A stretch of DNA of 64,000 nt from JASJAR01 sp038530285 (lineage in GTDB: Bacteria > Pseudomonadota > Alphaproteobacteria > Rhodobacterales > Rhodobacteraceae), in NCBI GenBank assembly GCA_038530285.1, contig JBCBCY010000005.1, positions 1-64,000 of the forward strand, given 5' to 3'. How positions within the stretch are numbered: the first letter of the stretch is position 1; each line of letters begins with the position of its first letter. The notes beneath the pieces were generated by a model, which saw nothing but the letters and a program-made list of their open reading frames with translations, did not search any database and had not been told where the DNA came from. The position numbers and the translations under genes are program-made. This document shows positions 8,206 to 16,786 of this stretch, piece after piece.

Positions 8206-9073
8206 ATCCCCCGCAATCAGGGCCGCGCTGTGGATGACGGGCGCGATCGCGGCGTTTTCGTCGATGGCAGTGGCCGGGCGCGCAGTGTCGCCCCATCTTG
8301 ATACGTTCGAAATCATGATGTTCCGCTCATTTATCGGGTTCGCGCTGGTCTTGGCCATTGGTGGCGCGATGGGGCAGCTCAAACACGTGGCCCCGCGCCG
8401 CCTTGGACTGCATCTGGCCCGCAACGGCTGCCATTTCACCGGCCAGAACCTGTGGTTTTATGCCCTGACCCTGATCCCCTTGGCGCAGCTTTTCGCGTTG
8501 GAATTCACCTCGCCCATCTGGGTGATGATCCTTGCGGCCCTTCTTTTGGGCGAGACCCTCACGCGGGTGCGCGTGCTGGCGGTTTTGTTGGGCTTTGCAG
8601 GCGCGCTGATCGTGGCCAATCCGGGCGGGCAAAGCGACGGTCTGGGTCTGGCCCTTGCGGCGGCGTCAGCTGTGGGGTTTGCGGGATCCATCGTGCTGAC
8701 CAAGATGTTGACACGCACCGAGACCACCATCTCGATCCTGTTTTGGCTGACCGTGATGCAGGCGGGCATGGGGCTTGTTGCGGCCGGATATGACGGCGAA
8801 ATTGCCCTGCCCCCGATTGCGGTCTGGCCCTGGGTCGTGTTGATCGGTGCGGCGGGGCTTTTTGCGCATCTATGCCTGACCAAAGCGCTTTCCACAGCAC
8901 CCGCCGTTCTGGTGGTGCCGATGGATTTTCTGCGTCTTCCCGCGATCGCACTTGTTGGCGCGGTGTTTTACGGCGAAGCGCTCAACCCGCTGGTGTTTCT
9001 GGGCGCGGGCCTGATCTTTGCGGCCAATTTCATGAATGTCTGGGCCGACCGGCGACCTGCTGCGAATTTGTGA
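8183..9073 (+). CDS. DMT-superfamily (EamA) exporter
   Basis: A 296-residue integral membrane protein with about ten hydrophobic segments in two repeats, typical of EamA permeases. Repeat one has the FTSPIWVMILAALLLGE motif and repeat two ends with VVPMDFLRLPAIALVGAVFYGE. Such proteins export amino acids, metabolites or drugs; the substrate cannot be told. The ATG at 8183 lies inside the end of the YdcF-like gene. An upstream extension in the same frame is antiparallel noise with many Arg and Pro. Confidence 0.88.
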   Translation: MSSPGFNKSPAIRAALWMTGAIAAFSSMAVAGRAVSPHLDTFEIMMFRSFIGFALVLAIGGAMGQLKHVAPRRLGLHLARNGCHFTGQNLWFYALTLIPLAQLFALEFTSPIWVMILAALLLGETLTRVRVLAVLLGFAGALIVANPGGQSDGLGLALAAASAVGFAGSIVLTKMLTRTETTISILFWLTVMQAGMGLVAAGYDGEIALPPIAVWPWVVLIGAAGLFAHLCLTKALSTAPAVLVVPMDFLRLPAIALVGAVFYGEALNPLVFLGAGLIFAANFMNVWADRRPAANL

Positions 9074-9168
9074 CGCCACGTCACAGCCCATTGCTCACGT
9101 CGGGTTAGCAATTGTGCGACCGAAGCGCTTTGACTAGCGTCCACACCCACAGTGTCGGGGAGGGCATC

Positions 9169-10272
9169 ATGAAACAAGTACTGGCGGCGACCACCGCATT
9201 ATCGGTCATTGCATGTTCGGCTTACGCCGGCGGCGTGGAGCGCAACTCATTTTCCAGCCGGGTGCTGTTTGAAGATGGCCGCTACGCGGAATTCAGTTTT
9301 GGAGGGGTGAGCCCGTCGGTCAGCGGCACCGAGGTCGCACCGGTTGGCGCCGATGCCTCCGGCAGTATGGCCCCGGGCTATTTCCGGTTTGGCGCCGCGT
9401 ACAAGGCGGACCTGAACGAAAACCTGTCTTACGCCTTGATCTTTGACGAGCCATTCGGGGCCGGTGTGAATTACGCCGCCGGCACGGATTATTTTGCCGA
9501 AGGGTCCACCGCGTTTCTGTATTCCTATGCGGTCACAGCCCTTTTGAAATACACCACCCCATCTGATTTCAGCGTCTATGGCGGTTTGCGGGTCCAGACC
9601 CTGGGCGCGCGCGCCGACATTCCCTTTATCGGCGGATACACCGCCAACGGCGCGGTGGACGAGGGTTTCGGCTACCTTGTGGGGGTGGCCTACGAACGCC
9701 CCGAAATCGCCTTGCGCGCCGCACTCACCTATACCTCAAGCATCAACCACCAGATTGAAACGGCGGAAACATCGGCGACGGCAGTTCCGGACGGCACGTC
9801 GACGACATCGGTCAATACGCCCCAATCGCTGAAGCTGGAACTGCAATCGGGGGTGGCCGAAGACACGCTGGTGTTCGGGTCCGTCAATTGGGTGAACTGG
9901 TCGAATTTCGATATCTCGCCGACCAATTACGGGATCATCACCACGGGCGGGTCGCTGGTGAGCTACGACAGCGACACGATCACCTACACGCTGGGTGTGG
10001 GCCGTCGATTGAACGACAATTGGTCGGTGTCGGGATCTGTCGGCTATGAAGCGCCCACGGGCGGGTTTGCATCGAACCTCGGGCCGACCGACGGCAGCAC
10101 ATCGGTTTCGCTTGGCGCGCAGTATTCGGAAGGCAACATGACCATCTCCGGCGGGGTCAGCTACATCTTTGTGGGCAGCGCTGAAACCACGCTTGGTGGC
10201 GGGGTGGCCGCGTCCGACTTTTCGGGCAACAACGCGATCGGGGCTGGCATTCGGGTTGGCATGAAGCTCTGA
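9169..10272 (+). CDS. FadL/OmpP1-family outer membrane transport protein
   Basis: A 367-residue outer membrane beta-barrel. Residues 1-21 form a signal peptide (cleavage after SAYA). The rest alternates polar and aromatic residues and ends in the motif IGAGIRVGMKL, whose last residue is Leu instead of the usual Phe. Features such as NPA-like N-terminal pairing and FxFDEPFGA fit the FadL/TodX family, which lets hydrophobic compounds such as long-chain fatty acids or aromatics cross the outer membrane. The gene has its own terminator and appears monocistronic. Confidence 0.82.
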   Translation: MKQVLAATTALSVIACSAYAGGVERNSFSSRVLFEDGRYAEFSFGGVSPSVSGTEVAPVGADASGSMAPGYFRFGAAYKADLNENLSYALIFDEPFGAGVNYAAGTDYFAEGSTAFLYSYAVTALLKYTTPSDFSVYGGLRVQTLGARADIPFIGGYTANGAVDEGFGYLVGVAYERPEIALRAALTYTSSINHQIETAETSATAVPDGTSTTSVNTPQSLKLELQSGVAEDTLVFGSVNWVNWSNFDISPTNYGIITTGGSLVSYDSDTITYTLGVGRRLNDNWSVSGSVGYEAPTGGFASNLGPTDGSTSVSLGAQYSEGNMTISGGVSYIFVGSAETTLGGGVAASDFSGNNAIGAGIRVGMKL

Positions 10273-10298
10273 CACCGACGCCTTCTTGAAGCAAAGCA

Positions 10299-10332
10299 AC
10301 GCCGCCGGTCCCACTGGCGGCGTCTTTCGTTT
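10299..10332 (+). terminator. Intrinsic terminator of the FadL-like gene
   Basis: Stem ACGCCGCC at 10299-10306 pairs with GGCGGCGT at 10316-10323 and is followed by CTTTCGTTT. It lies 27 bases after the stop codon. Confidence 0.8.
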
Positions 10333-10369
10333 CGGGCTAGGACCGGTGCCGGGACAGGAAATTAGTGCG

Positions 10370-11242
10370 ATGATCTATCAATCTGCGGCAGACTGGCGGG
10401 ACGCCCCCCAAAAACGCGTGCTGTTTTTCGGCATGTCGGGCCTGGGCAAAACCCATATCTCGGACATGTTGCGCCGCCAGGCCGGCTGGTACCATTACTC
10501 GGTCGATTACCGGATCGGCACCCGGTATATGGGCGAACATATCGCCGATAGTTTCAAGGCCGAAGCGATGCGCGTGCCCTATCTGGCTGAGCTGCTGCGC
10601 ACCGACAGCATCTATATCGCGTCCAACATCACCTTTCACAACCTTGCGCCGCTTTCGACCTATCTGGGCAAACCGGGGTACCCGGCCAAGGGCGGGCTGG
10701 CTTGGGATGAATACCGCCGTCGCCAGGCGCTGCACCGCGACGCGGAAGCCCGGGCCATGGCCGATACCGCCCATTTCATCGACCGGGCCCGCCGACTTTA
10801 CGGGATCGGTGATTTTGTCTGCGACAGTTCAGGGTCCCTGTGCGAAATCGTCGACCCGGCCGATCCAGACGACCCGGTGCTGACCGCTTTGGCCCGCGAC
10901 GTCCTGCTGGTGTGGATCGAAGGGACAGATGCCCATACCCAGGCGCTGATTGAACGGTTCGACCGGGCGCCAAAGCCGATGTGTTATAACGCGGAGTTTC
11001 TTGATCAGGCCTGGGCCGCGTACCGGGCCGAAACAGGTCTGGCAGAAGATGCCGTCGACCCCGATGCCTTTGTGCGCTGGACCTATGCGCGCGCGCTTGC
11101 GCACCGCCAGCCGCGCTACCGGGCGATGGCCGAGCGCTGGGGGATTTCGGTCAAGGCGGGGGATCTCGCGGCGGCCACCGATCCCGGCGCGGTTGTCGAT
11201 GTGATTGCCACCGCCCTTGAGACGCGCGGCGAAAGCGCCTAA
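10370..11242 (+). CDS. P-loop ATPase of unknown role
   Basis: A 290-residue cytoplasmic protein with a Walker A motif GMSGLGKTH at about residues 21-29. The following helix (ISDMLRRQAGWYHYSVDYRIGTRYM) and later segment (SIYIASNITFHNLAPLSTYLGK) suggest a kinase-like NTPase that recognises a small substrate. Two Cys-containing segments occur (DFVCDSSGSLCEIVD). Close relatives in Rhodobacteraceae are simply called ATPase. The start at ATG 10370 is chosen because upstream codons overlap the preceding terminator. It is followed after 30 bases by metA and may be cotranscribed with it. Confidence 0.6.
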   Translation: MIYQSAADWRDAPQKRVLFFGMSGLGKTHISDMLRRQAGWYHYSVDYRIGTRYMGEHIADSFKAEAMRVPYLAELLRTDSIYIASNITFHNLAPLSTYLGKPGYPAKGGLAWDEYRRRQALHRDAEARAMADTAHFIDRARRLYGIGDFVCDSSGSLCEIVDPADPDDPVLTALARDVLLVWIEGTDAHTQALIERFDRAPKPMCYNAEFLDQAWAAYRAETGLAEDAVDPDAFVRWTYARALAHRQPRYRAMAERWGISVKAGDLAAATDPGAVVDVIATALETRGESA

Positions 11243-11272
11243 GTCCGTCGTCCCGCGATAAGGACCAAACCC

Positions 11273-12199
11273 ATGCCCATCACCCTGCCCCGTGACTTGC
11301 CCGCCTTCGACGTTTTGTCGGACGAGGGCGTTATGGTCATGGGCCGGGACCGGGCCGCGCGCCAGGACATCCGACCGTTGCGGATTGCTCTGCTCAACCT
11401 GATGCCCAAGAAAATCCAGACCGAAACGCAGTTTGCCCGGCTGATCGGGGCCACACCCTTGCAGATCGACTTCCACCTGATCCGCATGTCCGAACATGAA
11501 ACCAAGAACACCGCCGCCGAACATATGGAGGCGTTTTACCGCCCGTTCCGCGAGGTGCAGGGCGAAAAGTTCGACGGGTTGATCATCACCGGCGCCCCGA
11601 TCGAGCATCTGCCCTTCGAAGAGGTGACCTATTGGGATGAGTTGACCGAGGTGATGGCCTGGACCCAGACCCATGTGCATTCGACCTTCGGGGTCTGCTG
11701 GGGCGGGATGGCGATGGCCTATCACTTCCACGGGATCAAGAAGCACCTGTTGTCAGACAAGCTGTTCGGCTGCTACCGGCACATGAACTTTGCCCCCGAA
11801 AGCCCCTATCTCAGAGGGTTTTCTGATGATCTTGTCATGCCCGTCAGCCGCTGGACGGAAATGCGCAAGGACGAAATTGACGCCGCCGGTCTGCCGATCC
11901 TGCTCCATTCTGAAGATGTGGGCCCGGCCTTTGTGGCCGATCCGGCGCACCGTGCGCTATATGTGTTCAACCATTTCGAATACGACAGCGGCACCCTGGC
12001 CGAAGAATACCGCCGCGATCTCGAGAGCGTGCAGGTCGACGGAGCCCAGATTGCGCTGCCGGTGAATTACTTCCCCGATGACGATCCCGCGAGGGCGCCG
12101 CAGAACCGGTGGCGCAGTCACGCGCACCTGCTATACGGCAACTGGATCAACGAGATATACCAGACCACGCCGTATGAGCTTTCGGACATTGGCACTTAG
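11273..12199 (+). CDS. metA: MetA-family homoserine O-acyltransferase, predicted acetyl-CoA dependent
   Basis: Activates homoserine in the first committed step of methionine synthesis. The 308-residue protein has the catalytic Cys142 (TFGVCWGGMAM) and later His and Glu positions of the family (FNHFEYD). At position 111 there is Glu (ITGAPIEHLPFEE). In characterised MetA enzymes Glu111 goes with acetyl-CoA and Gly111 with succinyl-CoA, so O-acetylhomoserine is the predicted product. AAGGA lies upstream of the ATG. The gap before it is only 30 bases, with no room for a SAM-II riboswitch. It overlaps the next gene by 26 bases. Confidence 0.93.
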   Translation: MPITLPRDLPAFDVLSDEGVMVMGRDRAARQDIRPLRIALLNLMPKKIQTETQFARLIGATPLQIDFHLIRMSEHETKNTAAEHMEAFYRPFREVQGEKFDGLIITGAPIEHLPFEEVTYWDELTEVMAWTQTHVHSTFGVCWGGMAMAYHFHGIKKHLLSDKLFGCYRHMNFAPESPYLRGFSDDLVMPVSRWTEMRKDEIDAAGLPILLHSEDVGPAFVADPAHRALYVFNHFEYDSGTLAEEYRRDLESVQVDGAQIALPVNYFPDDDPARAPQNRWRSHAHLLYGNWINEIYQTTPYELSDIGT

Positions 12200-13139
12200 C
12201 CTTCTTCTTATTGTCGTCGTCTTTTACGCGGGCGTGTACGGCTGGGCGTCCCTGCGCACCGCGCGCGCTGAGGCGGCCAACCCCCCAGCGGGGGCGTTTA
12301 TTGAAATCGACGGGGCGCGCATCCATTATGTCGAAGCCGGCGATGGACCGCCCGTGGTGCTTTTGCATGGGGCCTTCGGGTCCTTGCGCGATTACACCTA
12401 CGATCTGATGCCCAAATTGGCCGAGCGGTACCGCGTGATTGCCTTCGACCGGCCCGGGCTTGGCTATTCCGATCCGCTCTATCCCGGCGTGCTGGCCGGT
12501 ACGGCCGAAAGCCCTGCCGATCAGGCGCGCCGTTTGGCGGCGGCCGCGGCCCAACTGGGGGCCGACACCCCGATTGTTGTGGGCCACAGCTTTGGCGGGA
12601 TCGTTGCCTACGCCTGGGCGCTCGACCATGACCCGGCCGCGGTGGTGTCACTGGCGGGCGTGGCCCTGCCCTGGCCGGGCGATCTGGGATGGATCTATAC
12701 CGTCAACGGCACCGTACTGGGGGGCGCACTGGTTGCCCCTTTGATCTCAGCCCTGACCCCGCGCGCGCGGATCGACAGCGGGTTGGTCGCCACGTTCGAC
12801 CCGTTCGATATGCCACAGGGCTACGACGCCCATATCGGGGCCTATATGCCCCTGCGCCTGGCGCCCTTTCGCACCAATGCCAAGCAGGTCAACTGGCTCC
12901 GCCCCCATGTGGTCGAAATGGAACGCCGCTACAGCGCCCTCACGCTGCCCATCGAAATCGTCCACGGCGGGCAGGACGATACCGTGCCGATCGCGGTCCA
13001 CTCCGGCCCCCTTGCCGCGCGGCTGGACAACGTCACCCTGACGGTGATCGACGAGGCCGGTCATATGCCGCAACATTCGCACACCGACGCCACCATCGCA
13101 GCGATAGACCGCGCCGCCGCCCGCGCCGGGCTTCGGTAG
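12174..13139 (+). CDS. Alpha/beta-fold hydrolase, membrane anchored
   Basis: A 321-residue protein with an N-terminal membrane anchor (LALSLLLIVVVFYAGVYGWA) and an alpha/beta hydrolase domain. The oxyanion region is VVLLHGAFGS, the nucleophile elbow GHSFGG (Ser at about residue 142), the acid probably Asp in GGQDDTVP, and the catalytic His in EAGHMPQHSH. The substrate is unknown. Its ATG at 12174 lies inside the 3' end of metA in a different frame, which suggests translational coupling. The domain would probably lie on the periplasmic face. Confidence 0.85.
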   Translation: MSFRTLALSLLLIVVVFYAGVYGWASLRTARAEAANPPAGAFIEIDGARIHYVEAGDGPPVVLLHGAFGSLRDYTYDLMPKLAERYRVIAFDRPGLGYSDPLYPGVLAGTAESPADQARRLAAAAAQLGADTPIVVGHSFGGIVAYAWALDHDPAAVVSLAGVALPWPGDLGWIYTVNGTVLGGALVAPLISALTPRARIDSGLVATFDPFDMPQGYDAHIGAYMPLRLAPFRTNAKQVNWLRPHVVEMERRYSALTLPIEIVHGGQDDTVPIAVHSGPLAARLDNVTLTVIDEAGHMPQHSHTDATIAAIDRAAARAGLR

Positions 13140-13142
13140 GCG

Positions 13143-13201
13143 CTTCATCCTGGCATAAATACTCCGGGGGGAGGCCGCAGGCCGGGGGGCAGAGCCCCCA
13201 G
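13143..13201. repeat. CTTCATC-AAATA intergenic element, copy 1
   Basis: The segment begins CTTCATCCTGGCATAAATAC, continues CTCCGGGG, and ends in a GGGGGCAGAGCCCCC hairpin. Related sequences occur at 14910-14939 and 19754-19800 (both reversed). It lies between the hydrolase gene and ppk2. Confidence 0.6.
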
Positions 13202-13311
13202 CACCGCGGCGCCGAAGGCGGCGCAACACGGGAATACCCACCTGACGTGCCTGACCTTGCCGTAGCCGTCCGGCCCCCTTAGGTTCACCTCGAAAAGTGA
13301 AAGCGAATAAC

Positions 13312-14184
13312 ATGGCCCTGCCCTTTGACGGCGCGATCTCCGATTTTTTCAAAAACGACGCTCCGGACGCCGTCCGAAAGGCGATCAAGGATCAAAAGAA
13401 GGGCCCGGTGCTGTCGGCGGATTACCCCTACGACGACCGGATGGACAAAGACGCTTACGAAGACACGCTTTATGCGCTGCAATTGGAGCTGGCCAAACTG
13501 CAGGCGGATGTGAAGGCGACGAGAAAACGCATCGTTGTGGTCTTCGAAGGGCGCGACGCGGCGGGCAAAGGCGGCACCATCAAGCGGTTCCGCGAAAACC
13601 TGAACCCGCGCAATGCCCGGGTCGTGGCCTTGTCCAAACCCACAGACCGCGAAGCGGGCGAATGGTATTTTCAGCGCTATATCGACCATCTGCCCACGGC
13701 GGGCGAGTTGGTGTTCTTTGATCGGTCCTGGTACAACCGCGCCGTGGTGGAACCTGTGTTCGACTTCTGCACACCCGACCAGCGGGCCGCGTTTTTCGCC
13801 CAACTCCCCGCGTTTGAGGACCTGTTGGTGCAAGACGGGGTGCATCTGGTGAAGCTGTGGCTCAACGTGGGGCGGGCCGAGCAGTTGAACCGTTTCTTGG
13901 ACCGCGAGAAAGACCCGCTGAAACAGTGGAAATTGTCCTGGATCGATGTGGAAGGGCTCAAACGCTGGGACGCCTATTCCGGCGCCATCGATGAGATGTT
14001 CGCCCGGTCGCATTTTGATCATGCGCCCTGGACGGTGATCCGCACCGATGACAAGCGGCGCGCGCGCATCGCGGCCATTCGCGCGCTGGTCTCGGGGGTC
14101 GATTACACCGGCAAGGACAAGGACGTTGCCTCTGCGCCAGACGCCTCCGTCTGCGGCGGGCCCGACATCTGGAACCCTGCATAA
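13312..14184 (+). CDS. ppk2: Polyphosphate kinase 2
   Basis: A 290-residue PPK2-family kinase, which transfers phosphate between polyphosphate and nucleotides. Walker A is FEGRDAAGKGGTI at about residues 77-89, the second motif is FFDRSWYNRAVVEPV at about 139-153, and the lid region carries the Arg-rich RFRENLNPRNARVV. Single-domain length fits. The substrate preference (ADP, GDP or NMP) cannot be read with confidence. The stop codon directly abuts the ATG of the TetR gene, so the two should be cotranslated. Confidence 0.92.
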   Translation: MALPFDGAISDFFKNDAPDAVRKAIKDQKKGPVLSADYPYDDRMDKDAYEDTLYALQLELAKLQADVKATRKRIVVVFEGRDAAGKGGTIKRFRENLNPRNARVVALSKPTDREAGEWYFQRYIDHLPTAGELVFFDRSWYNRAVVEPVFDFCTPDQRAAFFAQLPAFEDLLVQDGVHLVKLWLNVGRAEQLNRFLDREKDPLKQWKLSWIDVEGLKRWDAYSGAIDEMFARSHFDHAPWTVIRTDDKRRARIAAIRALVSGVDYTGKDKDVASAPDASVCGGPDIWNPA

Positions 14185-14802
14185 ATGCCCAAACGCGGCT
14201 ATCATCACGGCAATCTGAAACAAGCGCTGATCGATGCGGCCCTAAAGCTGATCGAAGAGAAAGGCCCGACGGGTTTTGCGGTGTCAGAGGCCGCCAAACA
14301 GGCCGGCGTGACCCCGGCAGCGGTCTATCGCCATTTTGAGGGCCGCGAGGATCTGATCGCGGAAGCCGCGCGCCAGGGCTATGAGATTTTCGCCGATCTG
14401 ATGGAATATGCCTATGACACCGGCCAGCCCTCCGCCCTGGCCTCGTTCGAAGCGACAGGGCGGGCCTACCTGGCCTTTGCGCGGCGCTATCCGGGCCATT
14501 ACGTGGCGATGTTCGAATCTGGGATTTCGATCAACCGCACGCCGGAACTCGCTGCCGTGGCCAGCCGGGCCTCGGGCGTGTTGGAAAAATCCGCATCGAA
14601 CCTGTCGGAGCATATCCCGCCCGACAAACGCCCGCCGCCACAGATGTTTTCGGCCCATATCTGGGCGATGTCGCATGGGGTGGTCGAACTATTTGCGCGT
14701 GGGTCGCCCGGCACCAAAGCCCCCTTCCCGCCCGAAGACCTGCTGGAATCCGGCATCGGGATTTACCTGCGCGGGCTTGGACTGGTGCCACCCGACGAGT
14801 GA
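14185..14802 (+). CDS. TetR/AcrR-family transcriptional regulator
   Basis: A 205-residue regulator with an N-terminal TetR helix-turn-helix (GFAVSEAAKQAGVTPAAVYRHF, about residues 32-53) and a C-terminal ligand-binding domain (PGHYVAMFESGISIN, AHIWAMSHGVVELFARG) of the WHG type. Its ATG follows the ppk2 TAA with no gap. The target is unknown; ppk2 and the divergent-facing ABC transporter are the nearest candidates. Confidence 0.88.
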   Translation: MPKRGYHHGNLKQALIDAALKLIEEKGPTGFAVSEAAKQAGVTPAAVYRHFEGREDLIAEAARQGYEIFADLMEYAYDTGQPSALASFEATGRAYLAFARRYPGHYVAMFESGISINRTPELAAVASRASGVLEKSASNLSEHIPPDKRPPPQMFSAHIWAMSHGVVELFARGSPGTKAPFPPEDLLESGIGIYLRGLGLVPPDE

Positions 14803-14909
14803 GGCTGGATCGTTTGTAAAGCGGTTTCGGATCGCTGACGCGACCAGACGAACCGGGGCGTCGTCCATTGGTCGCCCGGACCAATGGCGCGTTCAGGAAC
14901 GACCCCCGG

Positions 14910-14939
14910 ACCCCGGCGTATTTTTGCCAGGATGAAGCC
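14910..14939. repeat. CTTCATC-AAATA intergenic element, copy 2 (partial)
   Basis: On the minus strand this reads GGGCTTCATCCTGGCAAAAA followed by TACGCCGGGG, matching copy 1 in all but two of the first 24 positions. It fills the convergent gap between the TetR gene and the ABC ATPase gene, touching the stop codon of the latter. Confidence 0.6.
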
Positions 14940-15992
14940 CTAGGCAGAAAACGCGATGAGACCTTCGGGTTCCCAGGCCAGCGTGACCGCGGCACCGACG
15001 TCATAGACCGGCTGGCGGGCACGGTTTTTCATCGTCACACCGACGTCTGTATCGGTGCCGTCCAGGGCGACGCGGTAATAGGTCATGTCGCCGTAATAGG
15101 CCCGGTCGGTCACGCGGCCAGGCACCCAATCGCCGTCGCGCGGGTCATCGGCGCCCAGAAGCGTCAGGCTTTCGGGCCGCATCCCCACCGCGAGCGGACC
15201 ATCGGGAGCACCTGGCACATCCGCCGTGCCGAACCCGTTGATCTGGACCACACCCTTTTCACCATAGCCGTAGACGAAACTCATCATCCCGATGAATTCG
15301 GCCACTGCGCGGCTGGCGGGGCGCCGATAGAGACCTTCGGGCGTGTCGACCTGCGCGATCTGGCCGTCAAACATGACCGCGATCCGGTCGGACATGGTCA
15401 GCGCTTCTTCCTGATCATGGGTGACCAGGATGAAGGTGATCCCGACATCGCGTTGCAATTGCCTAAGCTGGCCTTGCATGTCTTCGCGCAGCTTGCGGTC
15501 CAGCGCGGACATCGGCTCGTCCAACAACAGCACCTTCGGTTTGAGGATCAGTGCGCGCGCCAGCGCAACCCGCTGGCGTTGCCCGCCCGACAGCGCATGG
15601 GCCGCCCGGTCGCCGTAGCCTTTGAGCCCCACCATCGCCAGTGCGTCCGCCACTTGCGCGGCGATGTCCGCCTTCGTTAAACCCGCCCGGCGCAACCCGA
15701 ACGCAACATTGCCGGCCACGGTCAAATGCGGAAAAATCGCGTAGGACTGAAAGACCATGTTCGTGGGGCGCCGATTGGGCGGCACGCGGGCCATGTCGGC
15801 CCCGGCAATCACAACCGTGCCGTCAGACACCGCTTCGAACCCTGCGATCACCCGCAACAAGGTGGTTTTGCCGCAGCCTGAGGGGCCCAGAAGCGAAAAG
15901 AACTCGCCCTGGCCAATCTCAAGATGCACATCGCGCAGGGCGTGATAGTCGCCGTAGTATTTTTGTACGCCCGATAGGCTGACAAGGCTCAT
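14940..15992 (-). CDS. potA: ABC transporter ATP-binding protein, spermidine/putrescine type
   Basis: A 350-residue ATPase with Walker A GPSGCGKTTLL, signature LSGGQRQRVALARAL, Walker B VLLLDEPMSALD and the H-loop THDQEEAL. The C-terminal 110 residues form a TOBE domain, as in the PotA/UgpC group. Its ATG overlaps the stop of the upstream permease gene (ATGA). With the two PotB/PotC-like permeases this makes a polyamine-type importer, but the substrate may differ (such transporters also carry thiamine, iron or other cations) and no binding protein gene is adjacent. Confidence 0.88.
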   Translation of the reverse strand: MSLVSLSGVQKYYGDYHALRDVHLEIGQGEFFSLLGPSGCGKTTLLRVIAGFEAVSDGTVVIAGADMARVPPNRRPTNMVFQSYAIFPHLTVAGNVAFGLRRAGLTKADIAAQVADALAMVGLKGYGDRAAHALSGGQRQRVALARALILKPKVLLLDEPMSALDRKLREDMQGQLRQLQRDVGITFILVTHDQEEALTMSDRIAVMFDGQIAQVDTPEGLYRRPASRAVAEFIGMMSFVYGYGEKGVVQINGFGTADVPGAPDGPLAVGMRPESLTLLGADDPRDGDWVPGRVTDRAYYGDMTYYRVALDGTDTDVGVTMKNRARQPVYDVGAAVTLAWEPEGLIAFSA

Positions 15993-16786
15993 AAAAAGCC
16001 CCCTTTGTCCTGAAGGCCCGCACGCGCCACGCCCCGGCGGCGCAGGATTTCGGCCAGGGCGAGAAGGGCAACCGAGGCCAGAACCAGAAGCGTGCCAAGC
16101 GCCATGACGACCGGCAGGCGCGCGGGAAACCTGAGTAATCCCCAGATATAGACCGGCAAGGTCGGCTCAGCGCCCGACAGGAAAAACGCGATGATGAATT
16201 CATCAAGGCTGATGGTGAAACCGATGAGCAGGGACGCCACGATGCCCGGCGCGATCAGGGGCAGTGTGACGCGCACAAAGGCCCGCGCGCGGGTTTCGCC
16301 CAGATCGACCGCAGCCTCTTCCAGCGCGCCGTCAAGGTTGCGAAAGGCGCCGTTCAGGATTGCCACGGAAAAGGGGACGCAGATCAGCGTATGGGCGGCG
16401 ATGATCGTCCAGCGCGACAGGGGCCAGCCCATCACCTGGATCATGACAACCAGCAGGGCCACGGCGACAATGATTTCGGGCAGAATGAGCGGCAGCATGA
16501 TCAGCCCCATCACCCCGCGCTGGCCCTTGAACCGGTATTTGGCCGCCGCCCGGGCCGCCGCCAGCCCCAAAAGCGTGGCAAAGACCGCCGACAGCACCGC
16601 GATGAACAGCGAATTGGCCAGTGCTGCATGCAGCGCGGCCACCGTCCACAATTCGGCAAACCACTGGGTTGTGAACCCATCCAGCGGAAAGGCGATGATG
16701 GTCGAGGCATTGAAAGCAAACAGCGGCAACAGAAGGATCGGCGCATAAAGGAACACCAGGTAGGCGATGACGTAAGTGCGCAGCAT
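15989..16786 (-). CDS. potC: ABC transporter permease, PotC-like
   Basis: A 265-residue inner membrane protein with about six membrane segments. The EAA loop reads GALEEAAVDLGETRARAFVRVTLPLI, so the coupling helix contacting the ATPase is present. The start codon overlaps the stop of the upstream permease (TGATG), so a longer upstream start was rejected. It is the second permease of the operon. Confidence 0.88.
   Translation of the reverse strand: MLRTYVIAYLVFLYAPILLLPLFAFNASTIIAFPLDGFTTQWFAELWTVAALHAALANSLFIAVLSAVFATLLGLAAARAAAKYRFKGQRGVMGLIMLPLILPEIIVAVALLVVMIQVMGWPLSRWTIIAAHTLICVPFSVAILNGAFRNLDGALEEAAVDLGETRARAFVRVTLPLIAPGIVASLLIGFTISLDEFIIAFFLSGAEPTLPVYIWGLLRFPARLPVVMALGTLLVLASVALLALAEILRRRGVARAGLQDKGGFL

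Noticed and set aside
11243..11272. SAM-II riboswitch before metA
   Set aside because: It is common upstream of metA in alphaproteobacteria, but the gap is only 30 bases and shows no pseudoknot elements.
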